Below, one piece after another: positions 22,129-34,080 of a stretch of 64,000 nucleotides of DNA (position 1 is its first letter; every line of letters starts with the position of its first letter). Position numbers and translations under genes: made by a program. Origin of the DNA: Azolla caroliniana (Eukaryota > Polypodiophyta); contig JBHGNT010000005.1 of NCBI GenBank assembly GCA_043228905.1, forward strand, positions 868,001 to 932,000. Direction: 5' to 3'. Under the pieces are notes generated by a model that worked only from the letters and a program-made list of their open reading frames with translations, was not told the DNA's origin and searched no databases.

Positions 22129-23292
22129 CTATCCGACGTGGCTTAGAGGGACTTCTCCGACGTGCACGATTAGGTGAGGAGTGTCATCTCCGGTTTCGAC
22201 TACTCTTGGTTGATCCAGTTTCTCCAGAAAGGAGAACCACTCTTTGTGGCTCGTCATGTGGTTCGACGCGCTGGAATCAACATACCACACTTCCTCCGTT
22301 TTGGAAGTGGTCTTCTTCATTGAGTTTGCCTTGTGATTCATCACCAAGGCTGGCCCCTTACCGGCCTTTCCGGTTCCGGATCCTCCTGATCCGTTTGCGT
22401 AGTGCGAGTTTTGCCGGCCATCCTTACCGGTCTTGCCGGATCCGGATTTGTCCGAATCGGCACGCTTTCTCCAGCACTCGCTTTCCCTGTGGCCTTTTTT
22501 GCCACAGTACCAACATTCCGTAGCGGATTTGTCTTGCTGGCCTCCGGCACCGCCTTGTCTCCCCCTGCTTGTGGAAGTCCCGGAACCACTGTCGGCACGC
22601 TCATAGTGCCTCCGTTCCTGCTCTTGCCGGCCGCCTCCATTGCGTGCCGACCCACCTCTTCCACCACGCCCATGGAGCCGATCCGTTCCCGTGTATAGCA
22701 TTCGGCTGTCCGGGGATGCACTGGTAGATGCACCGGCGTGGTTCTCCTCTACAAGGAGCATCGACTGTAAGTCGAAGAATGAGGGGGTATTCTCCCTTTT
22801 ACACACCGCAGTCCGGAACGCTCCGAACTTGGACGCCAGGCCTCCGAGACATACCTGCACCATCTTGTCTTCCTCTACGGTAACATTGATAGAGGCGAGC
22901 GAGTCGCAGATCTCCTTTATCCGGCCCGTGTAGTCTGCCACAGACATGTTCTTCTGTCGAACATTGCTCAACTCCTGTCTGAGTTGCAACTTTCGGGTAG
23001 TGGTGGTTGCGGCGAAAACCTTTTTCAGGTTCCCCCAAGCATCCTTCGGTGTCTTGGCGTCACGGATGTGGCTGAGCAGCTGATCGCCGACACTGGACGC
23101 GAAGCAGTACATCACCCTGCTTGCCACCTGTTCCCATACCGGGAAGTCCTTGTGTGCCGAGTCGGGCGCTGCATCATTCGCTCCTTCGACATAACTCCAG
23201 TACCCGTGTCCAAGCAGGTACTGGTGCATCTTGTAAGACCAGGATGCGTAGTTGCTCTTGTCAAGCTTCTCCACCGGGAGCGACGTAGCCAT
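22129..23292 (-). pseudogene. Element D gag and protease
   Basis: ATG at 23292 opens 387 residues. The N-terminal copia gag has NYASWSYKMHQYLLGHGYW, close to F gag. A Gly/Arg/Ser-rich linker precedes a zinc knuckle CWYCGKKGHRESEC. The protease motif reads VDSSASNHM: Ser replaces the Gly of the usual D-S-G-A, a probable inactivating change (F has DSGM). The frame ends at TAG in SHVG*KGKLMNV, an internal stop rather than the natural end, since homologous protein continues downstream. Confidence 0.88.
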
Positions 23293-23386
23293 GCCTCTAT
23301 CCAGGTCTTCTACTGTGTCTATTTTCGACCTATTAGGGTTTTCTTCTCAAGAGTAAATGTCTGCAGCAGAGGTTCTCAACCCTCGC

Positions 23387-23398
23387 GCTCTGATACCA
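23387..23398 (-). other. Primer-binding site of D, initiator tRNA-Met type
   Basis: TGGTATCAGAGC on the minus strand, abutting the LTR. Confidence 0.9.
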
Positions 23399-23440
23399 TG
23401 AAAACGTGAGTGTTTGCGGAAGCATAAAACAGAGAACAAC

Positions 23441-23475
<35 letters not shown>

Positions 23476-23815
23476 GCAGAACGTAATTTCAAAATTATTT
23501 TCAGACTCTATATACACACTATGCTAAGTAGCACTATTTATACAAGTCCTCTTGGGACTGACAGAAGTACCATGTACTTCAATGCTCACACGAGCTTCTG
23601 ACACTTACTACTAGACTATAGCTACCTAGTAGTCTATCCTATACTAGGCTTTCGATTGGACTTCCGGTTACGGATTGCACCCGGCCTCCACTGCTTGCCG
23701 GTTCGGTTGCTCACCGTCATACCGATCCGTTTCGCCCGATCCGTCTCGCTTACCGGCTCCGGCTTATTCAGCCGATCTGGCTCCGGTTGAGCTTGCCGCT
23801 CAACAGTACACTTGT
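23399..23815 (-). repeat. Element D 5' LTR
   Basis: 417 bases, longer than the 3' LTR because of an expanded (GA)n tract at 23439-23476. TSD GTACA follows. Confidence 0.93.
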
Positions 23816-23869
23816 GGGGTTTTCCGGAAGTGTCCGGACTATCGCGGCCCCACGCCTTGATAGCCCTCT

Positions 23870-25995
23870 CTAAAAATCCTCTCGGCTTTCGCCCCCGAGG
23901 ATCTCGCGGTTCCGCTCATGGTTTGGTCTCACCGTCAGGAACTGGACCGAGCGACGCCCATCCTGGCTCTTGACCCTTGCATAGGCCGAGCCGTTCTCCA
24001 ACACCTTGGTCTCCATCCGTGTTGCCGTGATGTACGGTTCTCCTAGTATAACCGGATGTGAGGACGTCTCCTGCACGAAGAAGTGCTGGTCAATCTCGAC
24101 ATCGCCGATCTTTACTCGTACATTCGGGCAGGCTCCATGCAGTTCTTCGGTGGCATGCGTCGTTGCCCGTATTTTCCACCCGTGCTTGGTGTTGTTCGAC
24201 CATTTCCCCTTCTTGTAGAAGTCCATGGACATCAGATTGATTTCTGAACCGTGGTCCACCAACGCCACCATTGGTTCATGAACATCTCCGATCTTCACGG
24301 GGGTCTCCGTGGTCGCTCTGGCCCAGTGCGGCCTCGAATAGTGGCTCTCCGCCAACTCGTCTTCCAGTGCCATGTCCTCTATGTGCGTCGTTCGCACCTC
24401 CACTGGCTTCTCTGGTTCTGTCTCTGTCGACAGCCTCTTCCTCTTCACCAAGTCTACGATGGAGTCGTGGAACTCTTTCTTGGCGATCCCAAGCACTTCC
24501 CTCAGCGACATTTCCACCTTGTTGTCGAGGATTCGTTCTTCTAGGACCTTTCGCAGGTCCGTGGTCCTTTCAATTTCTGTGCCCAGCTGGTACCCGCCCC
24601 TCTTGGGATTATCCTGGGCGCCGGTTACGCCGGCCTCATTTCGCCTTTGCCCGAATCGAGTTTCATATCGTTGCGAGGGCCCGACCCCTCTAGTTTTCCC
24701 TACCCGCTTGTCCTCCACCAGAGCCTCGTAGTTTTGACAAGCGGCTTCGACGAAGCCCGTCTTTTCTTCCACCGGGTCATTCCACCCGGTTACCTCCCAG
24801 ACCCATTTTTCCGCACGGTCCGCCTCTTCTTTCCTTAGTCGTGCGGCGGCAAGGCCTTCTAGCATTGTCGGCCAGAACCCGGCTTTGTTTGTCTTCGGGG
24901 CCTCGCCACCTCCGACCCGAATACCAGCTGACGCCGAGTAGTGGACGGTCTCCACGTGACGAGCCGCCGCCTCCTCCATCAGCCTTTTCATACCCCCTCG
25001 CCTGACGTTCAGGTTCTGGGCCCTTCGGGTCTTGCTGGCGTGCACCCGACCGTTCCACAGGTACACCACGTTGCTTCTCATCGCCTCGGCGAAGTCCCTG
25101 CAGTCCTTCCGGATGTGGCCAATCGCGTCACACCACATGCACCTGTTTTCAGTCAGAGGTCGTCGGTCACGGGCCTGTTCTCCACCATCCTTCCGTGCCT
25201 AGGCGATCTGGAGATCCTTTACCATCCACGTCAGTTCCTCTAGAGCTGCTCCCTCGATCGAGCCCTTGACCATGCCGGTCGAAGCCGATCCGGTCTCGAG
25301 CCAATCTCGGGTCTCTTCCCTTCGCGTTGGTGGTGTTGGCTCGAGCTTCCTTGCTACGACAGAGCCCGCCCATGTCGATCCTTTGTCAACCCATTCCCGC
25401 TGTTTGTCGAAACGACCACAAACCCTCTTCACCACGGCCCAATCGGCCGTCAGCCCGTCATCAGTCTCCAACAGGAGCCCTACTTGCTCCCGATCCCGCT
25501 CGTCAACTGACTTAACAAACAATAGGACACGACTTCTGTCTAGAATGGTCCGGTCAAGCACCGAGAGGCGCGCAAAGCGTTCCTCAAACTCCCGGAGGAG
25601 CACCGACGCGTTGCTTCCTTTGTCGGGGGTCTCCACCCACTCCATGAAGTCCCACTTCGAAAGTCGAAGCGCATCTTCAAGCCCTTATTTTTCGAGGAGC
25701 CGACCTTCGAACTCCTCCCAGGTCCAGCTCTCGGCCCGTACCTCGAGCACCTCCGTATGGATGTCCGGCATTGCCACTCGAGGGAATCCGACAAGACGCC
25801 TCTCTTCCGGAATGTCCCTCAATACCATCTCAGCCCGGTAGGACGCCAAGTAGCTCGTGGCATCCTTCCCACTAAACCGGCTGATCATACCGACAACCGC
25901 CTTGATAGCCCTATCAAGGGCGCCGTGCCTTCGCGCGCACTCACTATATGGTCCACAGCCGAAGCCATGGCTTCTGCAAGGTCTGACCCCCTCAT
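23870..25995 (-). pseudogene. Element C gag-protease with frameshift and stops
   Basis: ATG at 25995 follows the primer site. A one-base deletion near 25925 shifts the frame. The main frame then runs from about 25915 to TAG at 23870, with TAA at 25685-25687 (Tyr in A) and TAG at 25199-25201 (Gln in A). It carries the same gag as A, the zinc knuckle CMWCDAIGHIRKDC near 25138-25100, and protease VDHGSEINLMS near 24250 followed by VILGEPYIT. The frame ends GAT TTT TAG, exactly as in A and G. Pol should follow in the -1 frame; its first residues lie between 23869 and 23821 and continue at 12549 beyond D. Confidence 0.87.
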
Positions 25996-26016
25996 CTTCT
26001 ACTCCTCTGCCGCCTG

Positions 26017-26034
26017 TTCACGTCGGGTTCACCA
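26017..26034 (-). other. Primer-binding site of C, tRNA-Trp type
   Basis: TGGTGAACCCGACGTGAA on the minus strand, four bases from the LTR, identical to the site in A. Confidence 0.8.
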
Positions 26035-26038
26035 AAGA

Positions 26039-26724
26039 TGTCACGTTGCTACGCGCGTGCGTGGAAAACAAGGCGGGACCACCGGGGTCTTGGACCGAGG
26101 AATAGGTGAGAAAAGGGAGAGAGAGAGAGACACTCACACACGTATAGACAAAGAAGCGCACGGGGACGCATCCCAACAACACAGGAGACACGAGTTGAGA
26201 ACACTAGCGTATGTATATAAATATGTGTATGTATTTGTATGTATGCAGACGACTCGAACGGTTACAGCCGATCAGGTCGGCGAGATGGATGCCGGCGCCT
26301 GATCACCCACACACGCAGGGGAGCAAGATGGAGATTCTGCTGGAAGCACACGAGCGTTCCACGGAGCAGATTTAGCCTCCTGAGAACCTGCGCAAAAGAA
26401 ATCTATGGAGAACGACAAAGAAGAAGAGCTCGGTCCCAGTCCGACAGCACTTTGTCCCCTCTAGCGCGCGATTCTCTCCTTCTCTCCCCGTCTCCCTCTC
26501 TTTTATAGCTCAAGGAGGGAGGCCGTTTCACCCGTTTACATCACATTAATTCTTTGTCCTTTTGGACAGAGATACTCCTCGATTTCTCCTATAGAATATT
26601 GCTACCTAGGGTTTGACTTTCGTACCTACCTATCTACTATACAACAAGGGACGTGCCCACGTGTAAGGGCCAATTCACACACGCTATACACGGTTTGCGC
26701 CTGGGGACGGTTTTCTTCACGACA
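26039..26724 (-). repeat. Element C 5' LTR
   Basis: 686 bases matching 8335-9052. The terminal plus-strand bases are TGTCAC rather than TGTCGC. Followed by the CCGT duplication and then B protein PWNLK. Confidence 0.92.
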
Positions 26725-28373
26725 CCGTGGAATCTCAAACTGATTCCGGTACCGAGAGCTCACATTCCGAAGTTGATGGAGCTTCTAAAGCAAAAGGTGG
26801 AGATGGGCATCCTCAAATCGTCGAGTGCCCCATATTCGAGTCGGTGGTTTACGGTGCCGAAGAAGAATGGCACGCTGCGCTTCATTAAGGACCTGCAACC
26901 GGTCAACAGGGTGAACATCCGTAATGCAGGAATCGGACCGACCGTAGAGGAGTTCGCAGAGGCCTTCGCTGGAAGGTCGATCTATTCGGTTGGTGACTTA
27001 TACTCGGGGTACGACCAATTCCAGCTAGCCGTGGAGAGTAGGGATATCACGACGATGCGAACTCCTCTCAGCCTAGTACGGATGTGTACCCTACCACAAG
27101 GCGGGACGAATTCGGTGGTGCATATGGTGAACGCAATGAACAAGGTGCTGAGGGATTGCATCCCGGACATCACCATGCCATTCTTGGATGACATCCCGAT
27201 AAAGGGGTGTCTGGTGGAAGATGCGGACGAGACTGTCACGAGAGTCCCTGGGCCAGGCACTGTGGAACGTGGGCCACATTTGAGAAACTGAAGGAGAAGT
27301 ACTGGTGGCCGGGGCTGTACCGGGACGTGCATCGGTTCATAACGACTTGCAAAAGCTGTCAGATGCACTCCGTAGTCCGACATTGGGACGAGCTACACCC
27401 GGCCTACCCGCCTACGGTCTATTTCAAGTGGATGTTGGACTTGGTGACGATGCCGATGGGAGCAGGGCAGATGCGATACCTGGTGCTTGCACGAGAAGAC
27501 TTAACGAACTAGGTGGAAGGCCGTGCACTACAGAACAAGACAACCGCGGTGGTATGCCGGTTCCTGATCGAAGAGGTAGTGTGTCGGTACGGGTGCGTCG
27601 GGAGGATCGTGGCGGACCGGGGAGAGCTGGATGTGCAGGAAGCTGAGGAGCTGTTCGACTGGCTAGGGGTCAAACTCTCCCTCACTACGACGTACAATCC
27701 GGAGGCGAACGGGAAGGTAGAACGTGGGCACGAGCCGATTGTAAAGGCGTTGGTGCGTGCATACGAAGGGCAGGTCGGGAATTGGCCGCGGCTCCTTCCT
27801 TACGCACTATGGGCGGACCAAACTACGCACAGTTCGATGACAGGGTTTATGCCGGCAGAGCTGATGTATGGACAGAAGCCGATCATGCCGGTGGAACAGA
27901 TAGTTTCTTCCTGGGCGGCGCTAGATTGGAAGGACGAGATGAGCCGGGAGGAGTTGCTGGTGACGCGGATTCGGCAACTCGAGCGGAGGCCGGAGGACAT
28001 GAAACGGGCGAAGGAAAAGTTGCAGGCGGCAAGGGAGCGGAACAAGACCCAGTTCAACCGGACGCATCGGTTGCGACCAAAGAAGGTCGAGGAAGGTGAC
28101 TTGGTCTTAGTATACAACAACAGCCTCGACAATCAGCACAAGGCGGTGCGAAAGTTCGCTAGGAGATGGTTCGGGCCCTACACGGTGATGAGCGTGAACG
28201 ACAACGGCACGTACCACCTCGCGGAACTCGACGGGACACGGTTAGCGGTACCGGTGGCCGGGAAGCGGATCAAAGCGTTCAAGAAGCGGTTTGAAGATGA
28301 GCCAGAGCCGGCGAGCGAGAGTGACGACGACGATCGGTTCGGGCCCGGCGAAGAATCGGAGAGCGACGAGTGA
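26725..28373 (+). pseudogene. Element B reverse transcriptase and integrase with internal deletion
   Basis: Resumes the B reading frame after C. Reverse transcriptase is present through FLDDIPIKG (near 27180). At about 27234-27237 the sequence jumps to integrase HESPWARHCGTWATF; compared with A about 1138 bases are missing, removing the end of RT, all of RNase H and the start of integrase, and changing frame. The integrase part keeps CKSCQMHS, WMLDLVT, ADRGELD, KVERGHE and RRWFGPYTV. It has TAG at 27510-27512 (Gln in A) and ends at 28373. Confidence 0.88.
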
Positions 28374-28427
28374 AGCCAGTTTTCCTCGATATTTACCTGT
28401 CTCTGGCGCATGCCGGTGGATGCGCGG

Positions 28428-28442
28428 TTTGGTGGGGGTGGA
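28428..28442 (+). other. Polypurine tract of B
   Basis: TTTGGTGGGGGTGGA directly before the 3' LTR, homologous to the tract in A. Confidence 0.7.
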
Positions 28443-29117
28443 TGTCGTGAAGAAAACTGGCCATAGGCGGAATTAGAGAAAAAGGCGCAGGAACCGGCTC
28501 TTACGTGGGTGGACGCGAGAATTGATATTTTGTGCATAATTCATAATTAGGTCGGCTGATGTAAATACTAGGTAGTACACATTTATTAGGGGATTTGTGC
28601 ATATCTCTGTCGAAAGGGACAGGGAATAAAGCGATTTGACTAGGGAAGGAGGGTCTCCCCTTGGCGAACTACTTAAGGAGGGAGAGAAGGAAGAAAAGGT
28701 ATCGCGCATTGGCGAGGATGAAGTGTTGCTGCAGAACCGAGGGCCGAGCTCTCTCTCCTCCGATCGTCGTTCTCTGTGGGTGTCGGGAGTTCGCTTCCTC
28801 TGCTTCGTGGGGAGTCCGTGTGCTTCCAACAGAGGCTCTCTCTCTCTCTCTCTCTCTCCCCCCCCCCCCCCTTTTTGTTTCTTCGAGTCGAGTGGTTGTC
28901 GTCTATGAGCGTGAGTAGGACCCCGTGTCAGGTCCATTACCGGTTTGCCGGTTGTAAGTGTTCGAGTTGTAAGCTACTGATTATAGTAATTAGATTCCTG
29001 TTTCTTGCTCTTATTTTCTTTCTGTGTATCTGCAACTCTCTCTCTATCACTCTCTCCTTGGTCCAAGACCCCCGTGATCCCGCCTCTTCCTACACGCGAA
29101 CGCGAAACTTCGCGACA
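28443..29117 (+). repeat. Element B 3' LTR
   Basis: 675 bases from TGTCGTGAAG to TTCGCGACA, diverged from the A LTR but with the same termini, a (CT)n-(C)n tract at about 28838-28872, and the U5 motif GACCCCCGTGATCCCGCC. Its partner lies left of the window. Confidence 0.85.
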
Positions 29118-29836
29118 CCGTCACCGCTTCCCTCTGAGTCGGACTCACGTCGGTCTGACCCGTTCCTATCCGTGCCGGAATCCGGCACCTTCTTCTTCCC
29201 TTTCTCTTTGCGCGTAAGCTATCTCCTCGGCTTCTTGCGCGGGGAATGCACGACCGAGTCTCCACTACTCGCCGACTCTTCATCGGACTGGTTGAACCGA
29301 CTCAGTCGTCCATTCGGTCCACTTAACCGAAACGAAATCGGACTCTCTTTGCGGGTCCCGATTTCAGGCTCAACCGGAGGCATCTCGGCCTCGCTGACCT
29401 CATCGTCAGATCTCGGATTGGAGGTGAGGTCCGGAGTCGGAGGCAAGTACCAGGATGCAGACTCATCAAACACAACGTCGCGACTCACGCGCACTTGTTT
29501 GGTACGCGGGTTATAGCACTTATAACCCTTCTGCTCATTCGAATAGCCAACCAAGATACACTTCTCGGCTTCTGCGCCAACTTCTTCCTTTTCTCCTTCG
29601 GCACATGTACATACACAATGCTACCGAAAACTCGTAAGTGTCGCAAGTTCGGCTTCGTTCCGAAGTATAGCTTGTGCACCAACACTTTGTCTACCGATCC
29701 AGTTCTGGATGTATACCGCGGTCCTTACCGCCTCGGCCTAGTAGAACTTGAGCAAGCTCTTCTCCTCTAGCATTGCCCGTGCCGCTTCCACAATCGACCG
29801 ATTTTTCCTCTTTGCCACGCCGTTTTGCTTCGGCGT
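29118..29836 (-). pseudogene. Element F integrase C-terminal part
   Basis: Minus-strand copia integrase end: TPKQNGVAKRKNRSI, HKLYFGTKPNLRHLRVFG and YKCYNPRTKQVRVSRDVVF, then an acidic linker close to D at 20730-21302. A TAG (Trp in functional copies) lies near 29743 and a frameshift near 29570. Cut on the left by B and on the right by G. The bases ACGC (minus strand) are shared by both G flanks, and the frame RYTPKQNGV spans the gap. Confidence 0.82.
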
Positions 29837-30485
29837 TGTCGCGTTGTTACGCGCGTGCGTGGAGAAACGAGGCGGGACCACCGGGGTCTTGAACCGAAGA
29901 GTAGGTGATAGGAGGGGAAAGAGAAAGAGAAAGACGACCGGTAACGTATGAGCAAAGAAACACAGGGATACGGCCCGTCAACGCAGAAAACACGAATGGA
30001 CACAGAGACGGAGAGACACGAATGTTTGTATATTAACAAATGACACAAAACAACAGAGCACACGAGCGGTTACAACCAACCAGGCCGGCGAACAGATGCC
30101 GATGCGTGTTCGTTTACGCACGAAAGGGGATAGGATGGAGGTGCTGCCGGAAGCACACGGGCGTTCCTCGAAGCAGCGCGAGCCTCCCGAAATCCTGCAG
30201 AGAAGAGCGAGGGAGAATGAACAGAGTAGAAGCGTTCGGTTACGGTTCGACAACACTTCGTCCTCCTCAATGCGCGATCCCCTTCTCCCCTGCGTCTCCC
30301 TCTTCTTTATAGCGTCTAGAAGGGAGCCGTCTCCCTCATTTACCTCCTACTTACCGAATCTAACTACCCAGGATATACCTATGTACCTAATCCCCTATTA
30401 TATACATTAAGGGCGCCTACACACGAAGAGTCGGTTCACGCGCGCTATGCATCGATTGCGCTAAGGGACGGTTTTCTTCACGACA
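29837..30485 (-). repeat. Element G 3' LTR
   Basis: 649 bases, TGTCGCGTTG to TTCACGACA on plus. U5 motif GACCCCGGTGGTC on minus. Followed by the family polypurine tract (plus TCCGCCCCCACC). Confidence 0.93.
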
Positions 30486-33400
30486 TCCGCCCCCACCTAA
30501 CCGCGCATCCACCGGTATGCGCCAAAATTGGGTTCTGGTTGGAGAAAACCGGTCCGGGTTCCGGTTCTTCGTCCATCGGTTCGTCCTCCACTTCGGACTG
30601 TTCGTCGTCGCTGTCCAGGCCTCTTAGTTCCGGTTCGCCGTCGTGGCGCTTCTTGAACGCTTTGATCCGCTTCCCTGCTACCGGTATCGTCATCCTCGTA
30701 CTGTCGAGTTCCGCCAGGTGATATGTCCCGTTGTCATTGGCGCTCGTTACCACGTAAGGCCCGAACCACCGCTTCGCAAACTTCCGTGTTGCTCGGTGCT
30801 GGTTGTCGAGGCTGCTGTCTTAGACTAGCACCCAGTCGCCTTCCTCGATTTTCTTTGGTCGGAGCCGGTGCGTTCGGTCGAACCGGGCTTTGTTCTTCAT
30901 CCTCGCCGTCCGAAGTCTCTCCGCCGCTCGTTCCACGTCCTCTGGCCTCCGCTCGAGCTGCCGTATACGCGCCGCTAGCAGTTCTTCCCGACCCATCTCG
31001 TCTCTCCAGTCTACTGTCGCCCAAGAGGAGATCGTCTGTTCCATCGGCATGATCGGCTTTTGTCCGAACATGAGCTCTGACGGCATGAACCCGGTTACCG
31101 AACTGTGTGTTGTCCGGTCCGCCCACAAGGCATAGGGTAACAGTCGTGGCCAGTTCCCGACCTGGCCTTCGCACGCCCGAACTAGCGCTTTGACGATCGG
31201 CCCGTGTCCGCGCTCCACCTTCCCGTTCTCCTCCGGATTGTACGCTGTGGTGAGCGAGAGCTTGACCCCTAACCGGTCGAACAACTCCTCGGCCTCTTCG
31301 GCGTCCAACTCCCCGCGGTCAGCCACGATCTTCCTGACGCACCCGTACCGGCATATCACGTCCTCGATCAGGAACCGACACACGGCCGCGGTCGTTTTGT
31401 TCTGCAGGGCTCGGCCTTCCACCTGGTTCGTCAAGTCCTCCCGGGCCAGCACCAAATATCGCATCTGCCCTACGCCCATCGGCATCGTCACCAAATCTAC
31501 CATCCAGTTGAAGTGGATGGCCGGAGGGTATGTAGGGTGAAGCTCGTCCCGATGTCGGACTATGGAGTGTATCTGATAGCTCTCACAAGTCGTCACGAAC
31601 CGATGCACGTCCTGGTACAGTCCCGGCCACCAGTACTTCCCCTTTAGTTTCTCGAACGTGACCCACGTCCCACGGTGTCCAACCCAGGGGCTGTCGTGGT
31701 AGGCCTTCAACAACTCCTCTTGTTCCTCCTTCATTGCCACTACTCGGAGCGGGATGCCGTTTCTCTTCTTCGGGTGCTTCCACAAGTATCCGTCCCGGAG
31801 AAAGAATCGGTACGCTTTCTTCCGGATCCGGTTGGCCTCGTCCTTTGTCTATGACGCGTCCGGCGTCATCGTCCTTAAGAATCCTCCAATCTGCAGCCAC
31901 TCCCCATCGTACTTGCTCTCGTTAAAATCGTTAAGTGCTGGAGTGCTCCCCCCCTCGGTTGTTACGTGAGCCGCCTCGAAGAAGTCCACGCCGGCTTCCT
32001 CGTCCTCCGAAACCATGCCGCCCTCGTCGTCGAATCGCGCCCTCGAAAGCATGTCGGCCATGGCATTGTGTTTCCCGGAAATGTATCGTATTTCCGGATC
32101 CAGGGACTTGATGTACGCTATCCACCTGAGCATTGCCAGTTCCGGGGTTGCGCATCCGGAAACCATGCCGAAAATCGGCAGGAAGTCCGTCTCGATAATC
32201 ACCTCTGTCCCGATCAGATAGTCTTTATCGGCCTTCACCGCCGAAACGATACCCCAGAGTTCGCGTTTAACCTGGGCGTATCCTCGCTGTCGCTCGCTGA
32301 GGACCTTCGCACCGAACCGGATTGGGAACCGGATTGGGAACCGAATGCCGTCCTCATTTTCTTGGTTGACAAGCCATCCGATCCCGGTCGGACTCGTATC
32401 TACCGTTATGTAGACGGGAGTGCCTTTCTCGTAGACAGCCTTCCGGAGTGCCGGAGCTGCAGCAAGAGCCTCCTTCATCTTTCGGACGGACTCCGTATGC
32501 TCGTCTCGCCACTCGAATTTTCGCCCCTTTTTCAGCAACCCGTATAGCGGCTCGGCAACGTGGGCGTAATGCGGGATCCATATGTGGTAGAACACGCATG
32601 CTCCCAAGAACCTCCGTACCTCCGTGACTGAGTTATAGTCGGGCTTCATTGCGGAGATGGCTTCCACCTTATCCGGAGACGGTTTCCGACCATACGGTCC
32701 GCATAGATGTCCGACGACCATGATCTCTGATTGCCCGAAGGCCGATTTCTCCCCGGAGAAGGTGAGCCTCGCGTCCTCTAGCCTCTGCAGCACCCTCTCG
32801 CAATCGTCAATGTGTGTCACCACGAATTTCCGGCATCCGTCCGGTCTGATCGTTTCGTCCTTTTTCTCCACCGGACATCCCTTGATCGGGAAGTCGTCCA
32901 AGAATGGCATGGTGATGTCCGGGATACAATCCCTCAGCACCTTGTTCATCGCATTCACCATGTGGGCCACCAAGTTCGTCCCTCCTTGTGGCAGGGTACA
33001 CATCCGCACTAGGCCGAGAGGAGTCTGCATCGTCGTAATGTCTCTGCTCTCCACGGCTAGTTGGAACTGATCGTACCCCGAGTACAGATCACCGACCGAG
33101 TAGATCGACCTTCCGGCGAAGGCCTCTGCGAACTCGTCTATCGTTGGTTCGATTCCTGCGTTCCGAATGGTCACTCTGTTGACCGGTTGCAGGTCTTGAA
33201 TGAAGCGCAACGTCCCGTTCTTCTTCGGTACGGTAAACCACCGGTTCGAGTACGGGGCACTCGACGGTTCGAGGATGCCCATATCGACTTTCTGCCTCAA
33301 CAGCTCCATCAGCTCCATCAGCTCCGGGATGTGAGCTCTTGGTACCGTAATTGGTTTGAGATTCCACGGCACATGCGGTACCGTGAATATCACCATCGGC

Positions 33401-34080
33401 TTTACGACTGTCGGGTCTACGCACCCGATTTCTTCCGATGAGAATGCGAAGGCTTTCTTGTGCCTTCCGAGCATTTTCCGAAACCGGTCTTCTTCCGCCG
33501 GCAGTAGGAACCCGCCCCCACCGATTTTGAGCTCCCGTAGCGTTCTGTCAGTGAAGGTGTGTCCTATGCAGGCCGGATCACGTAAACTGGGGTCTGACGC
33601 AACCCCCTTTATTCGCAACTCGCTGCCCTCCAGTAAGGGTGCCGCGACTGGCCTTACCTTCCGGTCCACAGTCTTGTACTTCGTGTTAACCCGGGCCGTC
33701 CGATCCGACTCGAGCCCTCGATTGAAGTCCACGATGACTTTATACATCTCTTTTGAACAAACCGGTATCGTCCAGTCCTCTTTAAGGCCCTCTCTGACCA
33801 CCTCTCGCAGTATTCCCAAGGTATCGTCGAAGGAGACCGCCTCCACGGCTCCGTTGATTTCCTCGCTGGGCCCGAGAACTCCGCACACCCGAAGTCGCTC
33901 TTCCGCCCTTGTCTTTTCTCGGCCTACAACGCCGACTATCGTACACCCTCCGTTGTCGGAGAAACAAAACTTCCTACTTATGGTACAAGGTTTCTTCGGT
34001 TTCGCCTCTATCGTACATTTGTGGGGTTTTCCCGGAGTGTCCGGACTGTCGCGGCCCCACGCCTTGACAACCCTCTCTAA
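30478..34080 (-). pseudogene. Element G pol with two premature stops
   Basis: The frame begins at the slip site (34077-34085), -1 to gag-protease. It has the spacer with TKYKTVDRKVRPVAAP, reverse transcriptase with FLDDFPIKG (near 32900), RNase H with TVDTSPTGIGW, and integrase with WMVDLVT, ADRGELD and KVERGHG. Stops: TAG at 31849 (Trp in relatives) and TAA at 30820 (Tyr in VLVYDSS). The natural stop near VEDEPMDEE is absent and the frame runs through the polypurine tract into the LTR to 30478. Two in-frame microduplications are present: 9 bases near 33298-33325 (LMELME) and 15 bases near 32316-32347 (RFPIRFPI). Confidence 0.88.

Larger units (their letters stand above)
12555..23815 (-). mobile_element. 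Element D: Ty1/copia, minus strand, interrupted by E
   Basis: LTRs at 12555-12945 (3') and 23399-23815 (5') are flanked by a perfect GTACA duplication (12550-12554, 23816-23820). On the minus strand the LTRs start TGTTGAGCGG. The interior carries copia-type gag, protease, integrase, RT and RNase H in that order, split by E at 14395/19745. Removing E plus one duplication (5354 bases) restores the frame between the RT and RNase H pieces. Many premature stops show it is old. It is a relative of F. Confidence 0.92.
8335..26724 (-). mobile_element. Element C: Ty3/gypsy, minus strand, interrupted by D
   Basis: LTRs at 8335-9052 (3') and 26039-26724 (5') flank a minus-strand gag-protease and pol. 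CCGT precedes the left LTR (8331-8334) and follows the right one (26725-26728), a perfect 4-base duplication. The interior is split at 12549/23816 by copia element D. With D removed the order is complete: gag, knuckle, protease, pol. Several in-frame stops and one gag frameshift disable it. Confidence 0.92.
1..29117 (+). mobile_element. Element B: Ty3/gypsy host copy, discontinuous (1-118, 7173-8334, 26725-29117)
   Basis: Three separated pieces join into one plus-strand gypsy element once A (119-7172) and C (8335-26724) are removed. At the C junction the host reads HVP on the left and PWNLK on the right, which is continuous in A and G (HVPWNLK), and CCGT is duplicated. B ends in a 3' LTR at 28443-29117. 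It sits inside copia element F, whose sequence begins at 29118. B has lost about 1.14 kb of pol relative to A, so it cannot be autonomous. Confidence 0.85.
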
